64,000 nt of DNA, from assembly GCA_002148405.1 (NCBI GenBank), contig MUGG01000161.1, positions 1-64,000 of the forward strand, written 5' to 3'. Under the pieces are notes generated by a model. The model saw only the letters and a program-made list of their open reading frames with translations. It ran no database searches and was not told where the DNA came from. Origin of the DNA: Alkalinema sp. CACIAM 70d. Its GTDB lineage: Bacteria > Cyanobacteriota > Cyanobacteriia > Leptolyngbyales > Leptolyngbyaceae. Below, in pieces: positions 53,111 to 62,086 of this stretch. Made by a program: the position numbers and the translations under genes. The first letter of the stretch is position 1. The number at the start of each line of letters is the position of its first letter.

Positions 53111-55606
53111 ATGAAGAAGCGCTATTTGGCGTCTTCTCGGCTCTTAGCGTCTCTGTTGATTGCCGGAAGTATTTTGCCCGGAAGTATTTTGGCTGGTGTT
53201 AGCCCTGCCGTTGGTGAGGTTGTTCCTGCGGGAACTGCCATTCGCAATACGGCGACGGCGGCCTATGAAGATCCCAATGGGGCGCAATACGACGCAAAAT
53301 CTAACACCGTTCAAGTTGCGGTGGCAGAAGTTGCCGGGGTTTTAGTGACGCCCCTTGCCACGATCGATCGCAATGGCGGCAGCATTTTACCCAACGATGG
53401 CGTGGATTTTGAGTTCAAGGTCACTAACGTCGGCAACGACACCACTGAACTCTTTATCCCTACAGATCCGATCGTCGCTGGCCCCGGCACGGCAGCGCAA
53501 GTCTTCATTGCGGGCTACCTCGATGCCCAGGGTAATCGAGTCAATTTCACGAACCCAGTATTGGTCACCTATCCCAATCCGGCCAATGCCCGCACCAGTA
53601 CGATTCCCGGATTACCCGCGATCGGGGCGATGCCAACGGGGGTGCTGCCAGCGGGTTATTCCTACGTCGTGACGATTCCGGTGACGATTCAACCCCAAGC
53701 CGCTTCCGGCGCAGATATCACAGTGCGTCTGGGGGATACAGGAGCCAACGATAATTCACTGGGCAGTCAAAACCAGCCCGACGCCCCCGATACCGCTTTA
53801 CCCACAGAAGTCCGCACCTTAGACTCCAGTAGCGAAACCGGAGCCACCGCTGCCGTCCTCCCCGCCACGGAAGAACGGGAAGCCAGCGCCGTGCAGTCTC
53901 TCAAGGTGGGAGCCCAGGCCCAAGCCCTGGCCACGGTACTGAAAACGATGAAAAGCTACGATGCCAAAAACGTCGCGGTGTTGACGGATGATGAACTGAC
54001 CTATGAATTGGGGCTGCGGGTGGAAGGAACAGCCCCGATCGCGAGTCCTGGCCTCACCCCTGGCAATCTAGTGGGCATTAACGTACTGGGCATTGGGCCA
54101 AACCGAGTCCTGATTTCCGATGCCGTACCCGCCAACACCAACTACATTGCGGGTTCAGCCCTATCATCCGATCCGCAGTGGACTCCGGTGTTTACCGATG
54201 CGCCCCTCTCAACTCCGGCCCCCGCCGCTACTTGGTACACCGCCGCTCCACCCTCTGGGCAACCTGTCACGCGGGTTGGCTTTGTCTACAATGCAGCCAC
54301 TAACGCCCTTTCCATGGGCTATCGCATTACAGGAATGACCTTTAAAGTGCGCACCACGGGCGCGTCCGGCAGTTCCAGCAACATTGTCAACCTTGCGCAG
54401 GTGTTCGGGCAAACCGAAGGGATTACAGGTAACACTGCACCGCTGGTATACGACGAATCCGGTGACGCCCAGCCCTCTAACTTCAACGACAATGGCACCC
54501 CAGGAGCCACCGCCAGCCTGACGCCCAGTTCGACCACCATTCCCAACGGCCAAGCCAACCCGACCAACCACGGCGTAGACAGCGCCAACAACAATTCCGG
54601 CCAAGGCCCCGGTGGAGAAGATAACGTCTATACGATCGCCCTGCCGGGGACGGTGCTGAATGGCCCGATCGGGATGCCGGGAGCCGTGGGACGGGTGGAC
54701 AACAACGACGATTTCACCAACCGGAGCGCAGCCCTGCCTGCCAATGCCCTGCCGGGGAGTACGATCGACCCTGCCGCCGTTACGTTCCAGAACACCGTCA
54801 GTAATCCCAGTCCTACAGCCAGCTTGACGGGATTATTGCTCGTGCCCGATGCGGCCAATTTTACCCCTGCGACTGGTGAACAACTGCCGCCCAACCAGAC
54901 TCAAGTTACCCTAACCTATGGTGGCCAAACAGCGGTCTACGCCTTTGACACCACGGCGGGCAATTTTATTTTGCAGTCGGGTGCTCCCATCCAGATTCCC
55001 AGTTTGGCACCGGGCCAACAGGTGAACTACAGCGTTGCGGTGGATCTCCCCGCTGGCACACCTCTGTCCACCGATACCGGGAAAGGCTTTGCCGTTCCGC
55101 TCTATGCCTTTGTGGATCAAGATGGCGACTCCCGCCCCGATCCGATCGCTGTAGAACCTATGCAGAATCGAACCATCGATCGAGTTTATACCGGGTTTCT
55201 CAAACTCGCTAAAACCGTGACGCTATTGGAAGCCAATGGTACCGTCGCAGCGGATCAAACCAACGCCAAGCGCGGACAACTGTTGGAGTATGCCGTGACC
55301 TATGAAAATATTTCGATCGCGCCCGTTGGGGTGGGTAACGTCACCCTAAATGCCAACAACATCACCCTGACCGAGGATGGCGACAACGGCAACAATACCT
55401 GGGCCAAGGAAACCAATGGCGCAATTCAGACGAGCCACGTCCTTGCCTCGGTGACCAGCACCTACGGCACCACCGCCTACTGGCCCAGTGGTGAACAAAC
55501 AGGTACAACAAAAGCCACGGATGTCAGCCGCTACGTGCATCAACCTGGTGTAGTGATTCAACCCCAAACCCTTGGCCAGTTCACCTTCCGCCGCAAAATT
55601 AACTAA
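53111..55606 (+). CDS. Large secreted DUF11-type surface protein
   Basis: An 831-residue exported protein. Residues 1-~30 are a signal peptide (basic MKKRYLASSR, then LLASLLIAGSILPGSIL). The mature part is Gly/Asn/Thr-rich beta sandwich repeats of the DUF11 (conserved-repeat) type: VPAGTAIRNTATAAYEDPNG at the start, VDFEFKVTNVGND, GQLLEYAVTYENIS near the end (about 710). Calcium-like segments (DQDGDSRPD) occur. Such proteins sit on the cell surface or are fimbrial backbones. No membrane anchor at the C-terminus (FTFRRKIN), so attachment is unknown. First of three such genes in the same direction. Confidence 0.85.
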   Translation: MKKRYLASSRLLASLLIAGSILPGSILAGVSPAVGEVVPAGTAIRNTATAAYEDPNGAQYDAKSNTVQVAVAEVAGVLVTPLATIDRNGGSILPNDGVDFEFKVTNVGNDTTELFIPTDPIVAGPGTAAQVFIAGYLDAQGNRVNFTNPVLVTYPNPANARTSTIPGLPAIGAMPTGVLPAGYSYVVTIPVTIQPQAASGADITVRLGDTGANDNSLGSQNQPDAPDTALPTEVRTLDSSSETGATAAVLPATEEREASAVQSLKVGAQAQALATVLKTMKSYDAKNVAVLTDDELTYELGLRVEGTAPIASPGLTPGNLVGINVLGIGPNRVLISDAVPANTNYIAGSALSSDPQWTPVFTDAPLSTPAPAATWYTAAPPSGQPVTRVGFVYNAATNALSMGYRITGMTFKVRTTGASGSSSNIVNLAQVFGQTEGITGNTAPLVYDESGDAQPSNFNDNGTPGATASLTPSSTTIPNGQANPTNHGVDSANNNSGQGPGGEDNVYTIALPGTVLNGPIGMPGAVGRVDNNDDFTNRSAALPANALPGSTIDPAAVTFQNTVSNPSPTASLTGLLLVPDAANFTPATGEQLPPNQTQVTLTYGGQTAVYAFDTTAGNFILQSGAPIQIPSLAPGQQVNYSVAVDLPAGTPLSTDTGKGFAVPLYAFVDQDGDSRPDPIAVEPMQNRTIDRVYTGFLKLAKTVTLLEANGTVAADQTNAKRGQLLEYAVTYENISIAPVGVGNVTLNANNITLTEDGDNGNNTWAKETNGAIQTSHVLASVTSTYGTTAYWPSGEQTGTTKATDVSRYVHQPGVVIQPQTLGQFTFRRKIN

Positions 55607-55779
55607 AGAGTTGGGCGCATCGAAATTAAATCGATCGCATTACAGCAGCTCCCCATGACTTACAGGAATAGATTAGAGAGATGCAGCAAAATAAGGAGTT
55701 AACGCATAAGAGCTCAACTTGGACTGTCTAGAGATTTCTGATTGAGAATGAGTCAACTCTTGAGTAAATAACTAGGTAA

Positions 55780-56337
55780 ATGATGATGAAACGATTTTGG
55801 ATTGCAGGATTGAGCACGATCGGACTAATGGTCATGGCTCCAGCCGTGACGATCGTCTCTGGCTGGGACACTCGCCCCGCGATCGCTCAAACAGCAGAAA
55901 AACCGCAAATCAAGCTGACGCTGACTGGTGAGAAGCGCATCGTTAGCAAAGATGCCCAAGGCAAAGAACGCATCACCTGGGAAAAAGTCGGCCAGCAAGT
56001 GACCGCTCAAACTGGCGACGTTCTTCGCTACTCCCTTAAGGGTAAAAATGAAGGCAAAGGTAGCGCAAAAAATCTGGTGCTGACCCAACCCATTCCGCAA
56101 AACACTATTTATTTCAAAGATTCAGCGACCAAGCAAGCGGGGGTAGAAATTTTGTTCAGTATCGATGGGGGCAAAAACTATTCAGCGGCACCCATGGTGG
56201 AGGTGAAAACCCTCAGTGGCAAGGTGGAAGTGCGTCCGGCCCCCGTCGAATCCTACACCCATGTGCGTTGGAAGTGGCAAAATTCGATCGCGCCCCAGGG
56301 GGAAATCAATGTGGCCTATCAAGTTCGGGTGAAATAA
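55780..56337 (+). CDS. Small secreted DUF11-type protein
   Basis: A 185-residue exported protein with a signal peptide (MKRFWIAGLSTIGLMVMAPAV) and mature start near QTAEKPQIKL. A single DUF11-like domain follows: TAQTGDVLRYSLKGKNEGKG, NLVLTQPIPQNTIYFKDS, INVAYQVRVK. It is the same fold as the C-terminal part of the preceding gene. It lies 173 bases after the first and 77 bases before the third DUF11-type gene, so co-transcription with the latter is likely. Function unknown. Confidence 0.82.
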   Translation: MMMKRFWIAGLSTIGLMVMAPAVTIVSGWDTRPAIAQTAEKPQIKLTLTGEKRIVSKDAQGKERITWEKVGQQVTAQTGDVLRYSLKGKNEGKGSAKNLVLTQPIPQNTIYFKDSATKQAGVEILFSIDGGKNYSAAPMVEVKTLSGKVEVRPAPVESYTHVRWKWQNSIAPQGEINVAYQVRVK

Positions 56338-56414
56338 CGGCATTCTAGGCATTTTCAATTTGTAGGTTCTTCTAAATAACTATCTTGTTCGATCGAGTGG
56401 GATCAAATTCCGTG

Positions 56415-59057
56415 ATGCGTCATTTCAAGATCTCGAAGTTGGGTAAAGCAGGGCTGGGTAAAGCTAGCGCGATCGTGGGGAGTGCGGGGTTACTCCTGAG
56501 TAGCTTGGTGGCTCAACCTGTGTTTGCAGAAGGAAGTCGTACCCTCTACCCAGCCAGTGCCCCCGCTGGTGTTTATCGAGCCAACTTGGAATGGCGCACG
56601 GAATTAGTGGGGGGACTCATTAAACGGCGTAGTTTGATGAAGGTCTTTGCCCAGAAGGATGAATATATTCTGCTGGGTTCCACCGCTGTCGGTGTAGGGA
56701 ACGGGGACATTGTGCTGTACAACCCAGGTTTGGTTACCGGCAATGTGGGCAATGAAACCATTCCCGCTAGTCCCAGTTTTTCTTGTTTAGCGCAGCGATC
56801 GGCCCTGAGTTCTACCACGATGGGGCAAATCACCAACCGCACCCAGGAACTGGCAGGCCCCCAAGCTATCACCGGCGGCGGCAATGCAACAGGTTATGTC
56901 CCCTGCTACTACAAAGCGCCCCAAACAGGGGTTTATAGTGTTGCGTTCTATGGCCCGGATGGAGTGAATAGTGCCCGAGATGCTTCTGCACCCGGCGATA
57001 TTGCTTTAGCCAATGCCAATAATTTTTCCGCACAACAGAACGGCAGCGTAGCCGCTTGGGATATCACCGTTCGTAGTAGTAACACGACTTCCGTTACCGA
57101 TTTAAATGGCCGAGCGTTTACCTATTACTTCGCGCTGTTCACTGGAGGTAATGGCCGTCCGTTGAATTTTCCAATTTACCCAGTCACCACCGATGGGTAT
57201 CAATACCGCATTACGTTGCGGGGGTTAGATCCCCTTGGATTTCTACTCTACGGGAACCAAGTAGGCTTTTGGGATAGTGATGGCAAGACACCGCTGTACC
57301 ACGATATGGTTGGCAGTGATGGTAACATTACCAATCCCGATGGTGGTACCAAGTTAGCACCGCCCCAGTATCCGCTGTTTGTCAATCCGCTAGATGCCCA
57401 ATCCCTGAGTTATCTCGATCGCTATGATCCCAACGGACTCATTGCGGGGACAGGAATTCCCACAGTGCCGATTCCACCCAGTATGGATAGCTTGCAATTT
57501 ACAGGCAGTTTGTCGGGGAACACCAGCCAAGTCAATACGGGGGGAACCTTTACCTTTAATAGTTCGATCGCGGGCAATTACGAAATTGTTATTAGTCGGG
57601 ACGGTGTTAACTTTGACCCAACGAATTCTCAAAACCGGGTCTTACGTGGAATCATGCTATCACCGGGGGCGCAGGCCGTCACTTGGAACGGTAAAGATAA
57701 CAGTGGCACGCCCTTCCCGATCGGTGCAAACTATCCCGTTCGAGCCAAGGTTCACTCCGGAGAATACCACTTTCCCTTATTGGATGCGGAAAATAATTTC
57801 TATGGTGGGCCAACCTTTGAACTGCTGAATGGCATCCATCCCTACGGCTCTAATACGATCGCCTACTTCGACGATCGGGGCTACGTCACAACCAGCGGAG
57901 TCACTGTTGGTACTGTCGGCTCAGTCCTCTGTGGTGGCGGAGCACCCAACCCAGCCTTTAGTGATCCCATTTTTGGGACCAATAGTAGTGCCACCTTATT
58001 TCGGAAGTTTGGGGCTGCAAATGGGGGTAATGCCAATACTAAATGCAATGGTTCCTTTGGTGACACAAAGGGACTAGACACTTGGACGTTCTTCCCCAGT
58101 TCCACAGAACTGACAACGCTAAACATTACAGCCAAGATTTCTGGAACGTTATACCGAGATAGTGACGGAAACGATCAGTTGGGCAGTTCAGAGCCCAAGC
58201 TACCTGCTAATATTACGGTTAAGTTACTAGATACAAATAACAATATCCTGCAAAGCACCACCACCGATGCGGATGGTGTTTATATCTTCACTGGCGTTGT
58301 TAACGGAAATTACAAAATCCAAGTCGATACCAGTGATCCTGACATTCCAGCGGGATTTGTATTGGGAACACCCAATAATTTAGCAGTCACACTGTCTACG
58401 AGCGATATTACTGGACAGAATTTTGGTTTTGATCTCAACCCCTTAGGAACTCAATCAAAGCTGCTGTTGGTTAAACGGATTACTGCTATTAACAATAGCA
58501 CTACCAGTCAACGAGCCAATGGCACGATCGTCGATCTGACAGCTTTCACTGATGATCCAAATACCCTGGATGACAACCATGCCAGTTGGCCGAGTAACTA
58601 TCTCAAGGGCGCGATCGATGCTGGGATAACAAAGAGTGGTTCAACGCTGCAATACACTATTTACTTCCTTTCCACTGGAGGATTGCCCGCGACGAATGTG
58701 AATCTCTGCGATTGGATTCCGAACAATACAACCTATGTGCCGAATTCCATGAGCCTGACGATCGGGAATGCGACGACAGCCTTAACGGACATTCCTGACT
58801 ATTCGATCGATCCAGCCCGCCCTGACCTGAAGGATCAGGGTGAATTTTTCCCACCGGGAGCCATGGTGCCCAGCCAGTTTCCTGTCGGGACGGGCAAGCG
58901 CTTGATTTGCCCAACGGTGGACGACCAAGGCCAACCCATCACGGGAGTCGATGGCGCAGTGGTCACAAACGTGGTGAACGATAGCCTTGCGGCCCCCAAC
59001 AATCAACTTCCCGCAGGCAGCTTTGGCTTCTTCCGATTTTCTACCAAATTGCGGTAA
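56415..59057 (+). CDS. Secreted multi-domain protein with SdrD-B-like and DUF11-like domains
   Basis: An 880-residue exported protein. Signal peptide after a basic stretch: GSAGLLLSSLVAQPVFA, cut before EGSRT. A first ~350 residues are unassigned (SCLAQRSALS and PCYYKAPQTGVYSVAFYG); then a FlgD-like Ig fold (FNSSIAGNYEIVISRDGVNF, VTWNGKDNSGTPFPIGA), an SdrD-B/Cna-B-like domain (ISGTLYRDSDGNDQLG, TTDADGVYIFTGVVNG) and a C-terminal DUF11-like unit (GSTLQYTIYFLSTGG, DWIPNNTTYVPNSMS). Start ATG 56415 (MRHFKISKLG). There is no sortase motif or membrane tail. It looks like a surface adhesin or structural protein; export route beyond Sec is unknown. Confidence 0.82.
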   Translation: MRHFKISKLGKAGLGKASAIVGSAGLLLSSLVAQPVFAEGSRTLYPASAPAGVYRANLEWRTELVGGLIKRRSLMKVFAQKDEYILLGSTAVGVGNGDIVLYNPGLVTGNVGNETIPASPSFSCLAQRSALSSTTMGQITNRTQELAGPQAITGGGNATGYVPCYYKAPQTGVYSVAFYGPDGVNSARDASAPGDIALANANNFSAQQNGSVAAWDITVRSSNTTSVTDLNGRAFTYYFALFTGGNGRPLNFPIYPVTTDGYQYRITLRGLDPLGFLLYGNQVGFWDSDGKTPLYHDMVGSDGNITNPDGGTKLAPPQYPLFVNPLDAQSLSYLDRYDPNGLIAGTGIPTVPIPPSMDSLQFTGSLSGNTSQVNTGGTFTFNSSIAGNYEIVISRDGVNFDPTNSQNRVLRGIMLSPGAQAVTWNGKDNSGTPFPIGANYPVRAKVHSGEYHFPLLDAENNFYGGPTFELLNGIHPYGSNTIAYFDDRGYVTTSGVTVGTVGSVLCGGGAPNPAFSDPIFGTNSSATLFRKFGAANGGNANTKCNGSFGDTKGLDTWTFFPSSTELTTLNITAKISGTLYRDSDGNDQLGSSEPKLPANITVKLLDTNNNILQSTTTDADGVYIFTGVVNGNYKIQVDTSDPDIPAGFVLGTPNNLAVTLSTSDITGQNFGFDLNPLGTQSKLLLVKRITAINNSTTSQRANGTIVDLTAFTDDPNTLDDNHASWPSNYLKGAIDAGITKSGSTLQYTIYFLSTGGLPATNVNLCDWIPNNTTYVPNSMSLTIGNATTALTDIPDYSIDPARPDLKDQGEFFPPGAMVPSQFPVGTGKRLICPTVDDQGQPITGVDGAVVTNVVNDSLAAPNNQLPAGSFGFFRFSTKLR

Positions 59058-59238
59058 AGATTTGGGAATAAAGGGTTTAGGGGATCATCGCGATCGAGAA
59101 TTACGGGGAAAAGAGTTGATCCCCAGCGGGGTTGTTTAGCACAATAGAACTTGTCGCGTTTGGCTCAGTTCCCCTATCGAAACGATTCACGGTCACCTGC
59201 AAGGACTCAAAACCAATCAACTCAAGCAACTCCAGCGG

Positions 59239-60861
59239 TTGTATCACCAGCGCTTACCGATCGATAGCATCACCACCCCAGAGTTTGCCCAACGGCTAGC
59301 GGCGGTGAGTACTGAAATCGGGCAGCCGGTCTGTGCCTATGTCAACCGCCGAGGACAGGTGATCCGGGTGGGGGTCGGAACGCCGCGCCAAACCCAAATT
59401 CCGCCCTTGGAACTGCCGCGCTACGGGGCCGAACGGCTGAGTGGCATTCGCTGTCTGGCCACGCAACTGAAGCAGGAACCGCCGGGGGAAGTAGCACTAA
59501 CGGCTATGGCAATGCAACGATTAGACGCCCTGGTGATGCTGAGCCTGACCGGAAGTGGGTTTCAGCGGCGGGGTGGGGGTGCCACGGGTTACATCAAAGA
59601 AGCCTATCTCTGTCATCTGTTGCCCCATCCGGAAACCGCTTGGCAGATTTCCCATCCCATGTCCGTTGATGACTTGCTGGAGCAGCACTTCATCGAGTTT
59701 GTGGAGGAGTTGGAGGCGGATTTTCAGCGGCAATTTGTGGCCCAGGAGGTCGATCGCGATCACGATCGGGTGCTCATCGTTGGCCTGCAAACGAACGATC
59801 TGTCAAAGCAGCGCTTCCAGGATACGCTGGACGAGTTGGGACGGTTGGTGGAAACGGCGGGGGGCGAAGTGCTGGAAACCCTGCGACAAAAGCGACCCAG
59901 ACCCCATCCCCAAACGGTGGTTGGCGAAGGAAAGGTGCAGGAAATTGCCTTGGTGGCCCAGTCAATCGGCGCGAATCTTGTTGTCTTCGATCGGGATTTA
60001 TCGCCTGTCCAAGGTCGTAATTTAGAGGCGCAGTTGGGGATTCGAGTGGTCGATCGCACCCAGGTGATTTTAGATATTTTTGCTCAGCGAGCGCAGTCGG
60101 GGGCGGGTAAGCTGCAAGTGGAGTTGGCGCAGTTGGAATACATGCTGCCGCGCTTGGTGGGCCGAGGGCAGGCGATGTCCCGGTTGGGCGGGGGGATTGG
60201 TACCCGAGGCCCAGGGGAAACGAAATTGGAAACGGAGCGGCGAGCCATTCAGAAACGCATTAGCCGTCTGCAACAGGAAGTGAATCAGTTACAAGCCCAT
60301 CGCGCCAGAATGCGCCAAAAACGCCAGCATGAGGAGGTGCCGACGATCGCGATCGTGGGTTACACCAATGCCGGGAAATCGACGTTATTGAATGTGCTGA
60401 CGAATTCCGAGATCTACGCGGCGGATCAGTTGTTTGCCACCCTCGATCCCACGACGCGGCGATTAGTGATTCAGGATGCGGAGACGGAGGAGTCATCGGC
60501 GATTTTGTTAACGGATACGGTAGGATTTATCCATGAATTGCCGCCACCGTTGTTTGATTCGTTCCGGGCGACGTTGGAGGAAGTGACGGAGGCGGATGCG
60601 CTCCTGCATTTGGTGGATTTGTCCCATCCGGCTTGGCTGAGTCAGGTACGGGATGTGATGGCGATTTTGTCGCAGATGCCGATCGCGCCGGGGCCTGCGG
60701 TGATTGTCTTTAACAAGGTTGATCAGGTGGATGGCGATCGCCTGATGGAGGCTAAGGAGGAATATCCTCAGGCGTTATTTATCTCGGCGCAGGAGCGGTT
60801 GGGGCTGGAAACGTTGCGGCAGAGGCTTTGCCAGTTAGTTCGCTATGCCATGGCTCAGTGA
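59239..60861 (+). CDS. hflX: GTPase HflX
   Basis: Ribosome-associated GTPase that splits stalled ribosomes. The N-terminal HflX domain has TVVGEGKVQEIA and GGIGTRGPGETKLETERR; the G domain has VGYTNAGKSTLLN (G1), DTVGFIHELP (G3) and FNKVDQ (G4). At 540 residues it is full length with the long cyanobacterial N-terminus. The only canonical start is TTG 59239. In the same frame upstream lie codons for ETIHGHLQGLKTNQLKQLQR, which match the N-terminus of cyanobacterial homologs as I recall them. The codon expected to be its Met is ATC (59176-59178), so either a base is wrong or a non-standard start is used. Confidence 0.95.
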   Translation: MYHQRLPIDSITTPEFAQRLAAVSTEIGQPVCAYVNRRGQVIRVGVGTPRQTQIPPLELPRYGAERLSGIRCLATQLKQEPPGEVALTAMAMQRLDALVMLSLTGSGFQRRGGGATGYIKEAYLCHLLPHPETAWQISHPMSVDDLLEQHFIEFVEELEADFQRQFVAQEVDRDHDRVLIVGLQTNDLSKQRFQDTLDELGRLVETAGGEVLETLRQKRPRPHPQTVVGEGKVQEIALVAQSIGANLVVFDRDLSPVQGRNLEAQLGIRVVDRTQVILDIFAQRAQSGAGKLQVELAQLEYMLPRLVGRGQAMSRLGGGIGTRGPGETKLETERRAIQKRISRLQQEVNQLQAHRARMRQKRQHEEVPTIAIVGYTNAGKSTLLNVLTNSEIYAADQLFATLDPTTRRLVIQDAETEESSAILLTDTVGFIHELPPPLFDSFRATLEEVTEADALLHLVDLSHPAWLSQVRDVMAILSQMPIAPGPAVIVFNKVDQVDGDRLMEAKEEYPQALFISAQERLGLETLRQRLCQLVRYAMAQ

Positions 60862-60974
60862 GACGCCCCGTGAAAAGCTCAGTGAGCGATCTCAGAAGAA
60901 AGCCCCGTGAGAAAGCCGATCGAGCGTCTAGAATAGGACGAGACATTCTGAACAAAAGGGAATCCCGCGCAATT

Positions 60975-61232
60975 ATGGCTGCCAATGTTGAAATTTATAC
61001 CTGGAGCACCTGTCCGTTTTGCATTCGGGCGAAGCGGTTGTTGGATAGTAAAGGGGTGCAGTATACGGAGTACTGCCTGGATGGGGATGAGCTAGGACGG
61101 GCAAAAATGGCTGAGCGGGCCAATGGTCGTCGATCGGTTCCTCAGGTATTTATTAATGACCAACATGTGGGCGGCTGTGATGATATTCATGCCCTCGATC
61201 GTAAAGGTCAACTCGATCCCCTGTTAGCGTAA
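60975..61232 (+). CDS. grxC: Glutaredoxin 3
   Basis: An 85-residue monothiol/dithiol-type glutaredoxin that reduces disulfides with glutathione. Active site TWSTCPFCIRAKRLL (CPFC), the cis-Pro in RRSVPQVFI, and the glutathione-site GGCDDIHAL are all present. ATG 60975 (MAANVEIYTWSTCP) is used; the frame upstream has no domain sequence. It starts 113 bases after hflX on the same strand and is followed by a strong terminator. Confidence 0.95.
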   Translation: MAANVEIYTWSTCPFCIRAKRLLDSKGVQYTEYCLDGDELGRAKMAERANGRRSVPQVFINDQHVGGCDDIHALDRKGQLDPLLA

Positions 61233-61256
61233 ATTGCAGCATTGATCGTATCTCCC

Positions 61257-61289
61257 AAAAACCGGGATTTTCTGAAAATCCCGGTTTTT
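61257..61289 (+). terminator. Strong intrinsic terminator after grxC
   Basis: A perfect 15-bp hairpin, AAAAACCGGGATTTT (61257-61271) with AAAATCCCGGTTTTT (61275-61289), loop CTG. The A and T runs on either side make it act in both directions, for grxC and for the convergent gene at 61319. Confidence 0.92.
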
Positions 61290-61318
61290 ATCCCCCCCTT
61301 AAGGAAAACCGATCGACC

Positions 61319-61537
61319 TTACTCCAAGGCTCGATCTCGTTCCATCAGGCTGACGTATTGCCAATCTGAACCTGGTACGGGCATGGGTGGACTCCAACGC
61401 ACTCGGTCGGAAAATCGCAGAACATGCAATTGGTTAATTGCTGATTGCACTTCCTCGCGAGTACCAAATAGATAAAAACGAAACAGTCTACGCTCCGCAT
61501 CGGTTACACGATCGGAATCGCCAAAACTAATAAACAT
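61319..61537 (-). CDS. Small conserved cyanobacterial protein, unknown function
   Basis: A 72-residue soluble protein that I do not recognise by name. It begins FISFGDSDRVTDAERRLFRF and has a likely alpha/beta fold (YLFGTREEVQSAINQLHVLR). ATG 61537 is chosen because AGGAGA is 6 bases upstream; the frame reaches back to 61588 but without a good start site. It is transcribed toward grxC. A 7-bp CCACCCT/AGGGTGG hairpin (61585-61614) lies 48 bases upstream on its leader. Confidence 0.8.
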   Translation of the reverse strand: MFISFGDSDRVTDAERRLFRFYLFGTREEVQSAINQLHVLRFSDRVRWSPPMPVPGSDWQYVSLMERDRALE

Positions 61538-61901
61538 GGGATTTCTCCTAACGAAGAGATGGGAAGAAACCCCAAAAATTAAGACCACCCTTTTGCACAG
61601 GACAAGTAGGGTGGCCCGATCGAATGTTACAATCCGTGTCAGACCGCCTAGCTGCCGCAGTCAGCTTCGGGGTTTAGCTACCCTTTGTTGGGTCCAATCA
61701 ACGCTGGGTAGCGCCTTAATTTTCGGGAAACAAGCTGATCTCCAATCGGGACTTCAAAACGACTTCAAAACACGGTTGTATTCAGCTATGAGAAACAAGC
61801 CTAGGGGGAAACTAGGACAATGTCAACCGTATTGCGATAGTTTGCAATGCTGTGATACTTCGCAACAAGATACCAAATTGATTGATCAACGCTATAGATT
61901 C
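61538..61901. other. Intergenic region with a leader hairpin
   Basis: No gene seen. CCACCCT (61585-61591) pairs with AGGGTGG (61608-61614); read on the minus strand it is followed by TCTTAATTTTTGGGG and then the small gene's Shine-Dalgarno, so it could be an attenuator-type leader. The frame open on the plus strand from 61536 runs into the MITE and is rejected. Confidence 0.45.
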
Positions 61902-62035
61902 GATCCCCCCTAGCCCCCCTTAAAAAGGGGGAGACAAGAGAAAATGCGAAAAAATGGGAGGAAAGAGTGTGAAATCTGTACTTCTAAAATATTTTTACTC
62001 AAAGTCCCCCTTTTTAAGGGGGATTTAGGGGGATC
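61902..62035. mobile_element. MITE-like element with ~30-bp terminal inverted repeats
   Basis: Left end GATCCCCCCTAGCCCCCCTT... (61902-61932) and right end, reverse-complemented, GATCCCCCTAAATCCCCCTT... (62005-62035) match over about 30 bases with a few differences. Between them are about 70 bases with no gene. This end sequence (gatccccctaaatccccctt) is one I know as a very common small repeat in filamentous cyanobacteria. It needs a transposase from elsewhere. Target-site duplication is unclear. Confidence 0.8.
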
Positions 62036-62086
62036 ATCACGTATTGCAATCACAAACTGATGGTGCAATTACAAATTGATTGGGTA

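Noticed and set aside
61536..61913. 125-residue plus-strand frame
   Set aside because: It runs into the MITE-like repeat, is antisense to the small gene's leader, and has no family features.
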